Positions 1 through 12,126 of a stretch of DNA of 64,000 bases are shown here, piece by piece (position 1 is the stretch's first letter; each line of letters begins with the position of its first letter). The stretch spans positions 124,001 to 188,000 of the forward strand of contig JAFKAC010000046.1 of the NCBI GenBank assembly GCA_025766275.1, in the 5' to 3' direction. Below the pieces are notes generated by a model, which was not told the origin of the DNA, searched no databases, and was given only the letters and a program-made list of their open reading frames with translations. Position numbers and translations under genes: made by a program. This stretch comes from Lactarius indigo. Taxonomy: Eukaryota; Basidiomycota; Agaricomycetes; Russulales; Russulaceae.

Positions 1-3000
1 AGCCTTCAACCTCCCTCCGGCCTTCACCAAAACAGTACACGCACTGTATGAACATGCATACACAAAAGTAGCGATCAATGGAATCCTCAGCGACCCCTTC
101 CGTGTGACAAGAGGTGTGAGACAAGGAGACCCACTCTCCTGTCCGCTCTTCGACCTAGCCATAGAACCCCTAGTGTGCACGATTAGGAACTCCAGTACAC
201 ATATCCAGGGTTCAGAATCCCTGGCCTAGACAACAACATCAAAATAACACTGTTCGCAGATGACACGAACCTTTTCCTAAACGAAAATGACAGCTTCGAC
301 CAAGTTGAAACCATCCTAGAAGAATGGTGCGAGGCCTCAGGAGCAAAGTTCAACATAGAGAAGACCGAAATCATACCAATAGGTACAGAGGAACACAGAC
401 TACGAGTGGCCACCACCAGGAAGCTCAACGAGAACGACACCCGCCCCCTAGAAGATAACGTTAAAATAGCCCATGATGGAGACGCCGTGAGAATCCTAGG
501 AGCATGGATAGGTAACAGAATTGACGACGCGACGCCCTGGGAACCCCTGATGGACAAAATGAAGACTAAAATACAAAACTGGAAAAACACGCACCCATCA
601 CTTTACGGGAAGTGACTAATAGTCCAAGCCATCATAGGAGGACACTCCCAATTCCTCACCAAAGCACAGGGAATGCCAACGCACATAGAGGCAGCAATCA
701 CGAAAATGATACGAAACTTCATATGGGAAAGAGACAACAGCCCGAGAATAGCACTAGAGACCCTACAAAGACCCCTCGAAGAAGGCAGACTGAAAATATT
801 AAATATCAAAGCGAGGAACGAAGCGATAGAAATAATGTGGCTCAAAACATACCTCAACTTCTCCCCAAATAGACCAACATGGGCAATACTAACAGACCTG
901 ATCGTAGCCGCAGCCGCCCCCCCGGGCACCTCGAGCATCACGAATCACTAACTGCTTCCTCCAAGCATGGAAACCACCCTCCCGAGGCCCTAGAGCCACA
1001 AAGCTAGGACGTGACATACTAAGAATGCTCAAAACAGCGAAGAAATACAACACCGACCTAGCTGCCATCAGGCTCTCCCAAGACGTACGAGCGCAACTCC
1101 TGGCATGGTACCACCTAAAAGCCAAATCGAGACCCCTCACGAACGCAGCCACAAAATGCCTCCTAAGCAAACACCATGCCAGCACGGTCACAGACCTCAT
1201 GAGAATATCAGCAAGATCTCGTGATAACCAGGACATAACGCACCATAACCCAGACGCAAGATGCGTCTGCACAGACTGCATAGAGGACCGACTCAACGGA
1301 TGCAAAAACCCCCACAGATGCGCAGCAGAGGCCCTGAACAGAGTACAAGAAATGATCCCCAAATTGAACCCACTAGCCCCCGGCGACCCCCACGACAACC
1401 TGTCCCTAACCAAAAGAAGGAAAGAACAGAACATAAACGCACAGGAAGAAAATGGAGAAATCCTCTTCGACCCCACAATAACGTGCAAGAACAACTTAGC
1501 TGAATGCTTCCGAGTCTTCACAGACCCGGCCAAGATCTCCGCCTGCCCGGCAACATGCCGCTACACAACTGGAATAACCCACAACCATCCCAGAGTGACA
1601 ATATACACGGACGGAGCCTGCTTCAACAACGGCCATGAAGATGCCCGCTGCGGAAGCGGAGTATGGCTTGGACCTAATGACAGAAGAAACGCCGCTATAC
1701 GGGTCCCTGGAAACCTACAATCAAACCAAGTTGGCGAGATAGCCGCAATCATCAAAGCAGTCAATTCAGTGCCTACCTTCTGGCCGATCCTAATCAGAAC
1801 GAACTCCAAGTACGTGATTAACTGGACTGACAAAACACCTAAGCACATGGGAAGACGACGGCTGGATAAACATAAAAAACGCAAGACTCTTCAAAATGGC
1901 AGCCTACCTCCTTAAGAGACGCACGGCCACAACCCACTTTGAATGGGTCAAAGGTCACAATGGCACACTAGGAAACGAAGAATGCGACAGATTAGCGAAA
2001 GAAGGAGCGGAAAAAGAAGAAATGGACGAACTCATCTTGAACATCCCAGAAGAATATGACCTGCAAGGATGCGAAGCTCGCGACCATCACCCAGGCACTG
2101 GCCTACAGAGGCATATGCAACCAAACACATACCCCGAAACGCCGCACCACCGATAAAAACCTGGACGCGATAAAAACAGCCATACTCCACTACAATAAAA
2201 CGAGAGAAACCTCCAAATCAGTCTGGAAGAACATAAGACAGACAACGATCCGACCCACCATACAGCAATTCATCTTCAAAGCCATCCACAGCGCCTTCAT
2301 GATAGGGTCCTTCTGGGAAAACATACCAAACCACGAACACAGGCAGTGGTGCCCCACATGCCACACTAAAGAAGACATGGAGCACATCTTGATCGACTGC
2401 GAAGCACCGCCAACCAGAACCATATGGAACATAGCAGAGAGATACTGGCCCCACGAAGCATACCCATGGCTGACACCAAGTCTAGGATCAGCACTTGGAT
2501 GCGGATCACTAATGATACCGCACGATCGGGAAGGGGAAAATGAGAATGACCAACAACACACAGCGAGGAAAGGAGCAAACAGACTACTACAAATCCTCAC
2601 CTCGGAATCGGCTTACCTGATATGGGTCACGAGATGCGAGCGAACAATCCAAGCGATAGAACACTCAACCGAAGATATAGAAAAGAGATGGCTCAACAAA
2701 ATCAACAGGAGACTGATTACCGACAGAATTATAGCCACGAAGATCAAACGCGACCCCAAAACAAAAAACTTAGTCAAAGCCACCTGGAACAACGTGTTCC
2801 ACCCAGAGCCCCCCCCCAACTGGCTCGGATGCCGTGAGGTTTTAGTGGGTAGGAGACCACATCGCGCCTAACCACGGGTGCCCTGTGTCTGAGCCCCACA
2901 CTATCCCCACACCAGGGGATGTGTGTAAGTGCATTTTCCCTCACAACCCGGTTCCCGTTAGGCCCGGCTACAAGTGTGCTAAGTAAAGCTGATGGTAAAT

Positions 3001-3100
3001 CTCCTACTACTTAGCACCTTATTCACCTGGTATTTAGTCGCACTCGCGTAACTAGATACCAGAATAAAAGCGCTCCTCCAAAAAAAAAAAAAAAAAAAAA
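1..3100 (+). mobile_element. 3' part of a decayed LINE (non-LTR retrotransposon)
   Basis: The segment reads through reverse transcriptase, RNase H and a C-terminal cysteine-histidine motif, then a 3' UTR of about 200 bp (2872-3079), and ends in 21 consecutive A residues (3080-3100). No LTR is present, so this is a target-primed non-LTR element. RNase H after RT is known in fungal Tad1-like and I-like LINEs. The 5' end, ORF1 and endonuclease lie outside the window, so the 5' target duplication cannot be checked. Directly after the A tail comes TAGAAACAGTTCGTTACCTC, also found at about 37998 and 56152, so the LINE landed at the edge of an older LTR-like repeat. Confidence 0.9.
2..2871 (+). pseudogene. 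LINE ORF2 remnant: reverse transcriptase, RNase H, CCHC-like tail
   Basis: RT motifs are RQGDPLSCPLFDLAIEPL (about 137-175, read in frame 2) and the catalytic LFADDTN (about 250-270, frame 1). RNase H begins at VTIYTDGACF (about 1597), followed by HFEWVKGHNGTLGNEECDRL. The C-terminal CPTCHTKEDMEHILIDC motif lies near 2350-2400. The frame is broken at several points: a shift near 190-210, an in-frame TGA at 613-615 where a Trp codon is plausible, a shift near the C7 run at 917-923, another near 1820 (inside RNase H), and one near 2056. In life it would copy element RNA into DNA at a nicked target. This copy cannot make an intact protein. The start codon is outside the window. Confidence 0.85.
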
Positions 3101-3330
3101 TAGAAACAGTTCGTTACCTCGTCGAAATAGGTGCACAACGCTGGGAGTTGCTATTGTGACTACGGCATCATGATATAGTATATCGCTCAAGAGATGGAAT
3201 CGCACCCAATGGCCGAACAGACAGTCCGGGGGTCATGAGCTTGAGACGCGAAGTAGTACGGCACCATGTACCATGCATGATGCATTCATATTGAGATATT
3301 GAGAGGCCATCCAAGTCGTTATCGACTTGA
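3101..3330 (-). repeat. LTR-like repeat remnant, copy 1 (upstream of NLR-A)
   Basis: This stretch shares blocks with 37989-38230, 56146-56380 and, more weakly, 41889-42165 and 60034-60320. Shared blocks include GAAACAGTTCGTTACCTC and CAAGAGATGGAATCGCACCC. In the less damaged copies the unit starts with TG next to a tRNA-iMet-like primer site on the minus strand, so I read it as an antisense LTR. Here its outer end is cut by the LINE. Confidence 0.45.
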
Positions 3331-3477
3331 TAGCGCATCTATCGTCCTTATCTGGATCACCCGAATATTGCAGTACACGAGGCTGTGCCCTGTATTGCCT
3401 CAGGCCGTCTTCATTACTTACGCTCACAGGTCGCCTACTTTTCCTCTCCTCTCCAACCAACACCGTACAGCTACACC

Positions 3478-4900
3478 ATGTCTCACTCCCCTCTCCCAAC
3501 CACCTCTTCCTCCAACTTCAACTCCATCTTCACAACTGCCTTCGAAGCCTACAAAAAGCGGACAAGACAAGACATCACCTCTCATCCCTTAGCCGCCCAG
3601 CTCAAGACTTGCGACTCTCCCGATGCGATCCTTGCCATACTTAGAGCCCAGGTCGAGGAGTTCGATCAATCTCGGAAGGATGACAAGAGGTTGACCAAGT
3701 GGCTTAATCCGACCGTGAATGTCCTTTACGCTTTCTCCGCTACACTCGGTGAGGGCGTCGGCTTGGTGAGTCTCTGAAGGATGCCTCGTTCGGTATTTTT
3801 TCACACTCATTTCATAGGTGTTCTCTCCCGCCAAGGTGATCTTTGCCGGAATTGGAGTCCTGCTCTTGGTGAGTATTTTCTTCGACTTCACCCTGTGGAC
3901 CACCATGACGGCGCGATCACTCAGGCGTCCAAGGACGTCGCTGCTAGCCATGACATTCTCATCGACATCTTCGAACGTATCGAGAACTTCTTCAAACGGC
4001 TCGAGGCCTATACAGAAGTTCCGCAGACGACAGCTATGACGGACGTGATTGTGAAGATCATGGTCGAGGTTCTGTCTATCTTCGCGATAGCGACCAAGGA
4101 GATAAGACAAGGACGGGCGAGTGCGTTATTCCTCACTTATACTCATATTTCGTCTCATTGGATGTTTTTCAGAAAAATTCTTCAAACGGCTAGTGGGAGG
4201 ACAAGATATCAAGGACGCATTGCAGAAGCTTGACAAATTGACGCAGGAAGAGGCCCGGATGGCGACTGCACAAGTCCTGAAGCTGACACATAATATCGAA
4301 GACAAGGTGGAGGGTGTTGATGAGAGGGTCCAACGCGTTGACAACAAAGTGCGGGCCATCGACAATAGGGTGGTGGACGTCGACAACAATGTGAAGCTGA
4401 TTGTCGATGGTTTGTGATCGCGTACTCATCTGACCTATGCACCATGCTCATACTTCGGCTTGGCTAGGAGGGAAAGAAACGAGCGCAGTATTACAACGGA
4501 TCGTGAACACCGTAGACGATATGAACCGTCAGTGATTTCCACGCTATCATTTGCCACGGTTGCTCACATACTCAACAGGTAACCAGGTTCGACGTGACCT
4601 TCGAAACTGGATCTCTCCCCCCGATCCATCCATCAATTACAACACCGCCTGCAGTGCCCACCATGAGGGTACTACGGCATGGCTCACTCAAGGCGACGCG
4701 TTCAAATCTTGGACGACGTCTGGCTGCTTGTTATGGATTCACGGAAAACGTATGTTTCCTTCCTCTGTGAACGAATTGAATTAACCCATTCCTATCTCTT
4801 AGCGGGCTCAGGGAAAAGTATTCTAAGGTTCGTTTCTCTCCGACTTCTTACGCCTATTGTCGGGTTCAAGCTACTTTCTTCTAGCTCAGTGATCATCCGA
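3478..4900 (+). pseudogene. NLR-A, 5' part: Goodbye domain and start of NACHT
   Basis: This is the first of four paralogues. Exons by comparison with B, C and D: 3478-3765, 3818-3868, 3925-4120, 4173-4409, 4468-4527, 4579-4749, 4803-4827 and the first 16 nt of exon 8 (4885-4900). Introns are GT-AG, 50-60 nt. The product begins MSHSPLPTTSSS and contains the fungal STAND N-terminal Goodbye domain (TKWLNPTVNVLYAFSATLG, then IENFFKRLEAYTEVP). Five VDxxVxx heptads follow, then the NACHT P-loop HGKPGSGKS, whose core lies in a 25-nt exon. Exon 8 is broken at 4900 by the Gypsy element and continues at 12586 and then 34335. In the family these are intracellular STAND receptors; this copy is inactive. 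Confidence 0.9.
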
Positions 4901-5354
4901 TGTAACGCCGTCACAGTGTTAGCTCGACTTGAGCTCGTAAAGGGCGACTTGGTGACTTAGCTGATCACGCGCAAAGGCGTATGGCACGAAGGCTGGTTCT
5001 AGATGTTCGAAGACACTAGTATGACTTATGATCCTGTTCGCTGAACAGAGATCTCGATTGAGAGGCAGAGATAGAAGAGTGACGATTGAAGAAGTCCAAG
5101 ATGGCGTATCTTGGACTTCCGCAGCTACCTTAAATACAAGAAGAACAGGCTTAGAAGCGCTGTTATGAGTCACCGTATAGTAGCGTCCGACGTATCGCGT
5201 AAATAACGCAATCCTAATACTACTACTACCTGTACTAGGATCGAGTCATCGTTCTGAGCCTAACTCCTATCGTAAACTCCGAGTCCATGACTAATTTACC
5301 TTACCGCCGTAGTCATAACCGGTACAGTAAGGGTCAATACCGAGAACCGTAACA
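4901..5354 (-). repeat. Gypsy 3' LTR
   Basis: 454 bp, begins TG and ends CA, near-identical to 12127-12580. It is the 3' LTR because the coding strand is minus and a polypurine tract lies beside it at 5355-5366. Confidence 0.95.
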
Positions 5355-5366
5355 TCACCCCCTTTT
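5355..5366 (-). other. Polypurine tract of Gypsy element
   Basis: On the minus strand this reads AAAAGGGGGTGA and directly abuts the 3' LTR, the expected place and composition of the plus-strand DNA primer. Confidence 0.8.
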
Positions 5367-5384
5367 CAGCGTGAGACTCCAGAC

Positions 5385-8300
5385 TCACCGAAAGTCTCGT
5401 GCCGTCCAGGTGGACTGCTCATCGCTGATCCGTTCAAACACGTTGGCCCTCTCCAGTCGATAAATGCAGTCCCTTTTGTCGTCCCGTGCCGACAGCCGCA
5501 TTGCCTGGAGTTGGCGAATGAGGGCTGCGAGCCGCTCTTCCTCATACGCGGCCGCTCGATACCGCGTCACTTCCGCGGTCAGAGATTCGTCTCCGATGCG
5601 GTGTAGCGCGCGGTCCGTAATCTTGTCGGAGGCGAGGATGACTAGATCCTCGTGGGCGATGAAGGCGCGTGACGTGGCCGCTAGCATCGGGAAGGCGTAG
5701 AGAGGTTTGCCGTAAAGGTGGGGGGAACCCGGAATGAGCCCTAGGACAAAGGGGTTCGCACCTCCGACAATTTGTATATGACTGGCGTTCCTCTCTACGC
5801 CGTCGGGTCCGGTGATGGGGAAGTGAACGTAATGGGGTTGTCGATTTGCCCTGAACCCTTCAGGCGCAAGGACCTGCGCGGGGTCGTCGTCGGGCGTAAT
5901 GGTGGTGTGAAGTGCGACGCCGGGCAGTCGCACACGTCCTCGAGACATGGCGGTTCCGTCGGTATGCACGAGCCACGGGGTGATTCGGGGATTAGTAGGG
6001 TGGCTGTGCGTTCGAAGGAGGGGGTGTCTGACCGGGTAGTAATCCTCGTCGTCAGCATGAGATTCGTCGTGAGGGAGCGTAGCCTGCGCTGCCGCAACTC
6101 GCTCAATCTCTTCTGCGCTAAGCGCAGCTGTTCGTCGGCCCACCCCTTCGCCATCCTCCGCCAATCCTCCGCTGCTTCTAACTCCTGTTGGGTCTTCGAG
6201 AGGTCGGTCGGCTGGGAGAATCCCTCGCGTGCCGATGAGGTCGTCCCCGGGGGGGATGACCGCGATGGGTTCCCGGTTGCCATTGTCGTCTCTGAAGATG
6301 TGAGGGACGGCAAGCTGCTGCTCGTCGTCGGGCTGGCGAGTCGGGTCTGGGAACCTCTGTAGGACATTAGCCCACTCTTGAGCGGTGATATGCCCCGTTC
6401 GCAGGTTTGCAGGTGTGTACGGAGTGAGCTGGACCTGTTGTACCACGGTTTCTTCGTCGTTTTCTTCGAGGATGTTGGCGGCGTCTTGTGCGACTTGGTC
6501 GAGGAGGATCGCTGTGGTGACATGTCTGAGAGGAGAGGTGGGCATGGAGGTGGAGGAGGATCGAAGGTAGGAGTGATACTCTCCCTGATCGTCCTTGGTC
6601 TGGCTTTTAAGCTGTCGTAGGGCCGTTCGCCCCTTTTGGTAATCCTGTATGGCTTCTGGGGCGAATACGTCATCCTTATCGACCCACTGATTCTCCGAGT
6701 CTGGGTACCCCTTCCATTTGACCAAGTATTGCAACCGTTTCTTCCTGCCGAAGTGCCGGGAGTCTAGAATGGCCTCGACTTCGTATTCTTCTTCGCCCTC
6801 CACAAGATCCGGTGGCGGGCGCGTGAAGTTTTTGCCGTGAGTGGTAGTTTCTTTGTACGGCGTGAGAAGATCGATGTGAAACACTGGGTGGATGCTCCAC
6901 TGCGTGGGAAGTTCGAGGCGATAGTTGTACGGGGACATCACCTGTATTACTTTGAATGGCCCGTGGCGTCGCGCCGCTAGTTTTGCCGTGGGTTGATTGG
7001 TTCGCAAGTGCCTCCCTTCGAGCCACACCTGATCTCCAATTTGATAACGTGGAGTATCTTTATGCCGGACCCAACTATCTTGCGCTTTCTTGATAAGGTC
7101 CTGGGCAAGTTGGCGCGCTTCTTTCAGTTGGGTTAGTCTGGTGATAACGTTGGGAATTGGGGATGGCTTATCCGTCCAATCAGCAGTCGGGTTGTACCCC
7201 ATCAGAAGCATAAACGGGGATTGTCTTGTATGTTCGTGGGGCCAGTTGTTGTGAGCGAATTCCGCTATAGGGAGGTACTCTGCCCAATTGTCTTGTCGTT
7301 CATTGGCCCAGAAGCGTAAGTACTGTTCGAGCCACTGATTGGTCCGTTCGGACTGTCCGTCCGTGCGTGGATGATAGGCAGTAGAGATGTTTTGCTGGAT
7401 ACCCAGTATCCGGCATACCTCTCTGGTGAATTTGGAGGCGAAGCGAGGATCGCGGTCACTAATAACTTTACGCGGTAGTCCGAATCGTTTAAACACGTGA
7501 TTGACATACAGAATAGCAGTGCCTTCAGCCGTGATTTCTTCGTTACAGGGGATGAAGATGGAGGCCTTGCTACAATCGTGATCAGTGACAGTCAGAATAC
7601 TGTCGTACGATTGTGAACTCGGCAATTTAGTGATAAAGTCCAAGGCGATGGTGTGGAACGGGGGAGCGTCCGCGATTGGTGTGATCGGGTGAAGCGGGGC
7701 GCGGGTTGGCCTGGTGTTGACCTTGTTTCGTTGGCAGTCAGCACAGCCTGTAACGTACTCATACACATGCTGACGAAGGTTTGGCCACCAGTGATGTCGC
7801 TCCACGATTCGTTGGGTTCTGCTTATCCCTGGATGTCCATGTATAGGCGGGTCGTGATGGTCTTGTATGATGGCTCGGTAGGTCGTCATTGGTCCTGTAA
7901 CCACCAATCATCCTTCCTTATACCATTCTCCGTCTATTTTCTTCAACCGATGGGCGTCGACCCATGTCTCAATCATGATGGGGTCTTGTCGTCGTCTCGG
8001 TTGTTGCATCATGGGGTGTATTTCCAGTGTGCGTGCGACGTTAGCGGCCCGTATGAACACCTCTGGGGGTAGGACAACCACACCTTGATTATCCCCCTCT
8101 CCTTGATTATAGTCTGGTCGTCTTGATAGCGCGTCTGCTCTGCCGTTGTTCTTCCCCTTGATGTGATGGATTTCGAAGTCGTATTCCATCAACTCTAGTA
8201 CTTCTCGGGCGACTCGCCTACTAATCTTCTGTGGGGTCTTCCAATATTGTAGATTTAGATGGTCCGAGAATATCTTGATTTTATGCGGAGACCCTGCTAG

Positions 8301-10139
8301 AAGCGGTCGCCAATGTCGAAGAGCTTTCACAATAGCGAGGAGTTCTAGGTCATAGATGTCGTAATTTCGCTCTGCTTCACTTAGAGTCGCGGAGTAGTAT
8401 CCTATGGGGTGCCTGCGCCCGTCATTTTTCTTTTGTAGGAGGACTGCACCCACCGCGAATCCGGAAGCGTCTACTTCTAGCTCAAATTGGTCTTGTAGAT
8501 TTGGGTGTGCCAGCACCGGTTCCTCAGTTACGAGGCGTTTGAGTGTCTTGAATGCGCGATCTTCATCTTCCGTCCATCGCCATTCGATATCCTTTCTTGT
8601 GAGGCGGTTTAGTGGTCGGGCGTGTGTTGTGAAACCTCGGATGAATAATCGGTAAAAGTTGCAGAAACCTAAGAAGGAGCGTACGTCCCTGACTTTTGTT
8701 GGCGTTGGCCAATCTTGGATACCGCGAACTTTTACCGGGTCCATGCGAGTTACCCCCTTTTCAAGGATTACCCCCAGGTAATCCATCCGAGGTTGGTGGA
8801 AGAGGCACTTCTCGAGTTTGAAGTAAAGGTCGTGCTCTTGGGCTACTCGAAGAACGTCAGTGACAGCGGCGATGTGGTCCGCGGAGGTGTGTCCTTCACG
8901 CGTGGCAATTCCAATGTCATCCATGTAAACTCGGATGACCGTGCCACGGAGTTCGTGTTTAGCAATCGTATCCCGGTAAATGTGATTCATCATCGTCTGG
9001 AAGGTCGCTGGCGAATTCGTAAGACCAAAGAACATGACCGTGGGTTCGAATAGGCCGAATTTGGTCTTGAAGGCCGCCTTCTCCTGATCGCCATCCCGGA
9101 TGCGAATATTGTTATACCCCCAGCGGATGTCAAGCTTGGTATAAATGTGGGCATTGCTGAGGTCGTAGATGAGGTCCTGAATAAGAGGAAGAGGGTATTG
9201 ATTGCGTATTGTATGTGAGTTGATGACACGGTAGTCCTGCACCGGGCGTAGTTTTCCGTCCTTCTTTTTAACGAAGAAAAAGGACGAGGCGTACGGGGAG
9301 ATAGAAGGGCGTAAATATCCCTGCCTAAGTTTCTCGTCAAGAAATTCCTTAAGTTTGCCCTCTTCTTCTTGTGTTAGTGGGTAGATTTTGCAATCTATTG
9401 CAGAGGGGGTATTGGGTTTAAAATCGATGGCGTGATCCCATGGTCTGGCAGGGGGAAAGCGCTGCGATGCTTCTTCACTGAAGAGCTTCTGGAATTCTTG
9501 GTATACTGCCGGCAGTTCTACGGGGGTTTCGTCTTTCTTGGCTTGTATCGCCAGTTCTGTTGACGTGGTGGCGCGAAGGTATATGTCTTCCTCATCTAGA
9601 CTCGCGACTATGTCTTCTTTCTGGTCATTGGTGAGCGCAGCAGCAATGGTAGTATACGGCTGTGAACTATCCTGTGTGCTGATCACTACTGGCATGATCT
9701 TTTCGTGTATTACGGCGTCGCGCCAGTTGATGGTGGGTTCATATGTGGCCAGCCAGGGGTATCCCAGGACGACTTCCTCGGTTCCAAGGTCTGTCACGAG
9801 GAATCGCATGATCCTGTGATACCCGTTGGCGTATACGTCAAGGTCCGTAAAATGTGTGATAGACCCAGCTTTATTCTCTGTGTGGTCTATGTTCCAGACC
9901 TTTCGAGGTTGGATCATCGGCTGTGTACCGATGCCCATTTTGTTAATGAAGTTCGGGTGTATGAAATTGTCGGTGGCTCCCGAGTCCACTAGTGCTTTTA
10001 TATCGGCCATTCGGTAATTCGTGCGTATCGAGACTGGAATTCGAAGAGAACGAAAGCGTGTCATGATTACAGAATTACAATTTAATGCCCTCACCCAGGC
10101 CGATGGGTTCAGGCGCTCCGAAAACCCTCTTTTCCCCAT
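5385..10139 (-). pseudogene. pol: Gypsy Pol: protease, RT, RNase H, integrase, chromodomain, long C-terminal extension
   Basis: One reading frame is broken only by a TGA at 7908-7910, between RNase H and integrase, where a Trp codon is likely. Protease is DSGATDNFIHP; RT has the catalytic YMDD (VYMDDIGIA); RNase H is EVDASGFAVGAVLLQK. Integrase shows the zinc-binding His/Cys region (CADCQRN) and an apparently complete D-D-E: LDFITKLP, SDRDPRF, GQSERTNQ. A GPF-type module and a chromodomain (YLVKWKGYPDSENQWV) follow, which in chromoviruses guides integration to marked chromatin. A further region of about 400 residues (roughly 5385-6600) follows the chromodomain and is not a domain I recognise. 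The ATG at 10139 is probably not the initiator: Pol is more likely reached by -1 frameshifting from gag. Confidence 0.93.
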
Positions 10140-12106
10140 AAGTCCTGCAATATCAGGTCTTTTACTTCGTCAGGCGCGTTTGCAACTCCGGTGAGCCATT
10201 CTTTTGCTCGTTCTTCGGCCGTTTTGCTGGTGGAGGCGGCCTGTATATGGGCTTCTTTCGGTTCTTGTGTGTAATAGTCCGTCTCCGTCATCCAGGCCGT
10301 TGATGGTCCGGGGTTTTGTGGTTGCCACTGTCGCGGCTGTCTAGGATGGGGACAATTTCGTGAGAGGTGTCCGGGGGTATTGCAGTTATAACACAACACC
10401 GTCCTTAGATCTCGTCGGGATCCCCCTCTTCCTCGTCCTCTCACTCCCGGTCCTCCCCTGGGCGGGAAAGGAGGTTGACTGGTTCGACCGGTATAAGGTG
10501 GTTGGCTATAGTCGATTTCTTCCGATCCAGCCAGTCGAGCTTTTACTCGATCTGCGGAAGTGTCCATCGCCCAGGGGTTGGCGAGATTTTGAGGGACCGT
10601 CCATCCCGCGTTGCCGGCTTTCTTCGGCTTGGTGTCCTTGTATTCATCCACCCGTGCTCTAACGTGGATGTAATTGCGCTGGCGTCGTAGTGTCGCTCTC
10701 TTCCATTCATCAAACGTCTCCGGCTCGTCCAGGTCGTATGTCTTTTCGTACAGTTTCTTCGGCAGCCCCTTGGTGAACAAGTCGATGGTCTGTGGGTCGT
10801 TAAGGCGATATCCTGCCTTTCTTGCCGCCTCTTCGAATTCGTTCACATACTTGTCGATATCTCCGTCGACCATTTTCAGCCCCTTTCTCAGAAGCGCTTG
10901 AGCTTGTTCTCGTTCAAGGGTATTGACGAACCTTTGGTTAAACCCTTCCGCTACTGCGTTCCAGAGATCCCTGGTATGTTGGTCTATTCCCCGTTGTATT
11001 TGTCTGTTGAGCCATTTGAGGTACGAGAGTACCCATTCGCTGATGGAAACCCCCTTGATGTATGACAGGAATAGGAGGCTCCGTCAGTAATCGTTGCGCA
11101 TGACCAAGGTGTCAAGGTTCATTCCCCAGTATACGTGCCATTGCGTGAGGAACGAGTCTACTTTAGTACGATCTCCGTCAAAGATGGTGGGAGGTTCACC
11201 GGTCAACTTTTCATGTCCGTGTCCTCCTCCTGCAGGCGGGCCTCCTCCACCTCCGCCCCCGCCTCCTCCTCCGCCTCCTTCGTTGGGCGGGTTGCTGGGC
11301 GGCAGGTCTGGTGGATTTCCTCCTCCTCCTGGTCTTCGAGGGAAGTCACCTCCTGGGGGTCCTCCCCATCCCGGTGGGGGGTCGAGCGGCAGTCCTCGTT
11401 GTCGACCTTCTCCGGACGGAGGGTCCCCTTGATCTGGGCCAATGGCTCGAAAGATTGCCGCGTCGTCCGCGGTCATGCGATGCCCCGTTTCTGGGTTTAT
11501 TGGCATGAGATTTTGTTGTGATTCGTGTCTGATGGCTTCGGCCGCTTCCCTGGCCGCTTGCTCTCGTACAGCCATAATTTCTTCTGTTGTCATCGTAGTT
11601 GTGGCCATTTCTGCGGCCGGCGAGTGTACGTGAATGACTTCTGGTTGTTCTGATATATGTAATGACTCAGCTTGTTGGAGAGCGTATTCTTCGATAGCTC
11701 CAATGCTAGCTTGCTGATTTTCTTCGTCTTCTTCGGTTTCTTCACTTACTGCTTCCCCCGTAGAGTGTTCTCGTAGTTGTCCGTCAATATGGCCCCAATC
11801 GGCTCGAGAGTTGAGTTCCCGTGCGTCGATGTCGCACTGATATTGTCTTCCTGCTGGTCGTACGACGTCCCAGCGGTGATCTATGGGGTTCCACGTAACC
11901 TCTGTCCAGCACAGGTGGTCGAAGTTAAACTCAACCGGTCGGAATCGCGTTGGTCCGTTGAACTCAACAAAGTATCCGGTTTCTTCTCCTCGTTCTCTCC
12001 ACCGGGCTGCTCCTAGGAATCGGGTCGGTACGTTGCGGTCTCCTCTTCGTTCAAGGTGGTATGGACGGAAATTCGTCCACTGGTCGCGGGTATTGACAGT
12101 CGCCAC
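10109..12106 (-). pseudogene. gag: Gypsy Gag with CCHC zinc knuckle, one internal stop
   Basis: A single frame runs from just after the primer site to 10109 with one TGA at 11084-11086; the protein-like sequence continues in the same frame (LSYIKGVSISEWVLSYLKWL). The C-terminal part has the zinc knuckle CYNCNTPGHLSRNC, which binds the element RNA. A glycine run lies mid-protein (about 11245-11290). The N-terminal part is conserved-looking (GYFVEFNGPTRFRPVEF), yet no ATG is in frame before 11608, so the true start may have become GTG at 12106 or be non-ATG. Gag forms the cytoplasmic virus-like particle. The TGA would cut the protein before the zinc knuckle. Confidence 0.85.
10121..10127 (-). 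promoter_or_regulatory. Candidate -1 frameshift heptamer between gag and pol
   Basis: On the coding strand the overlap of gag and pol holds G GGT TTT, split as GAG GGT TTT in the gag frame. A one-base backward slip gives GGG TTT TCG, exactly the pol frame (residues GFSERLNPSA). The heptamer fits the X XXY YYZ rule. Gag ends 12 nt later at TGA 10109-10111. Confidence 0.65.
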
Positions 12107-12113
12107 AGTGATG

Positions 12114-12124
12114 ATCTTGGACTT
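12114..12124 (-). other. Primer binding site, self-priming type
   Basis: On the coding strand, two bases after the 5' LTR, comes AAGTCCAAGAT. Its complement ATCTTGGACTT occurs in the LTR at 12328-12318, about 34 nt after a TATTTAAG box. The transcript 5' end could therefore pair with this site, as in Tf1/sushi elements. No match to the common tRNA-iMet site TGGTATCAGAGC is seen here. Confidence 0.65.
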
Positions 12125-12126
12125 AA

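Noticed and set aside
3766..4209. Frame starting MPRSVFFHTHFIGVLS after NLR-A exon 1
   Set aside because: It is a read-through of short introns; the paralogues support GT-AG splicing with continuous Goodbye-domain sequence.
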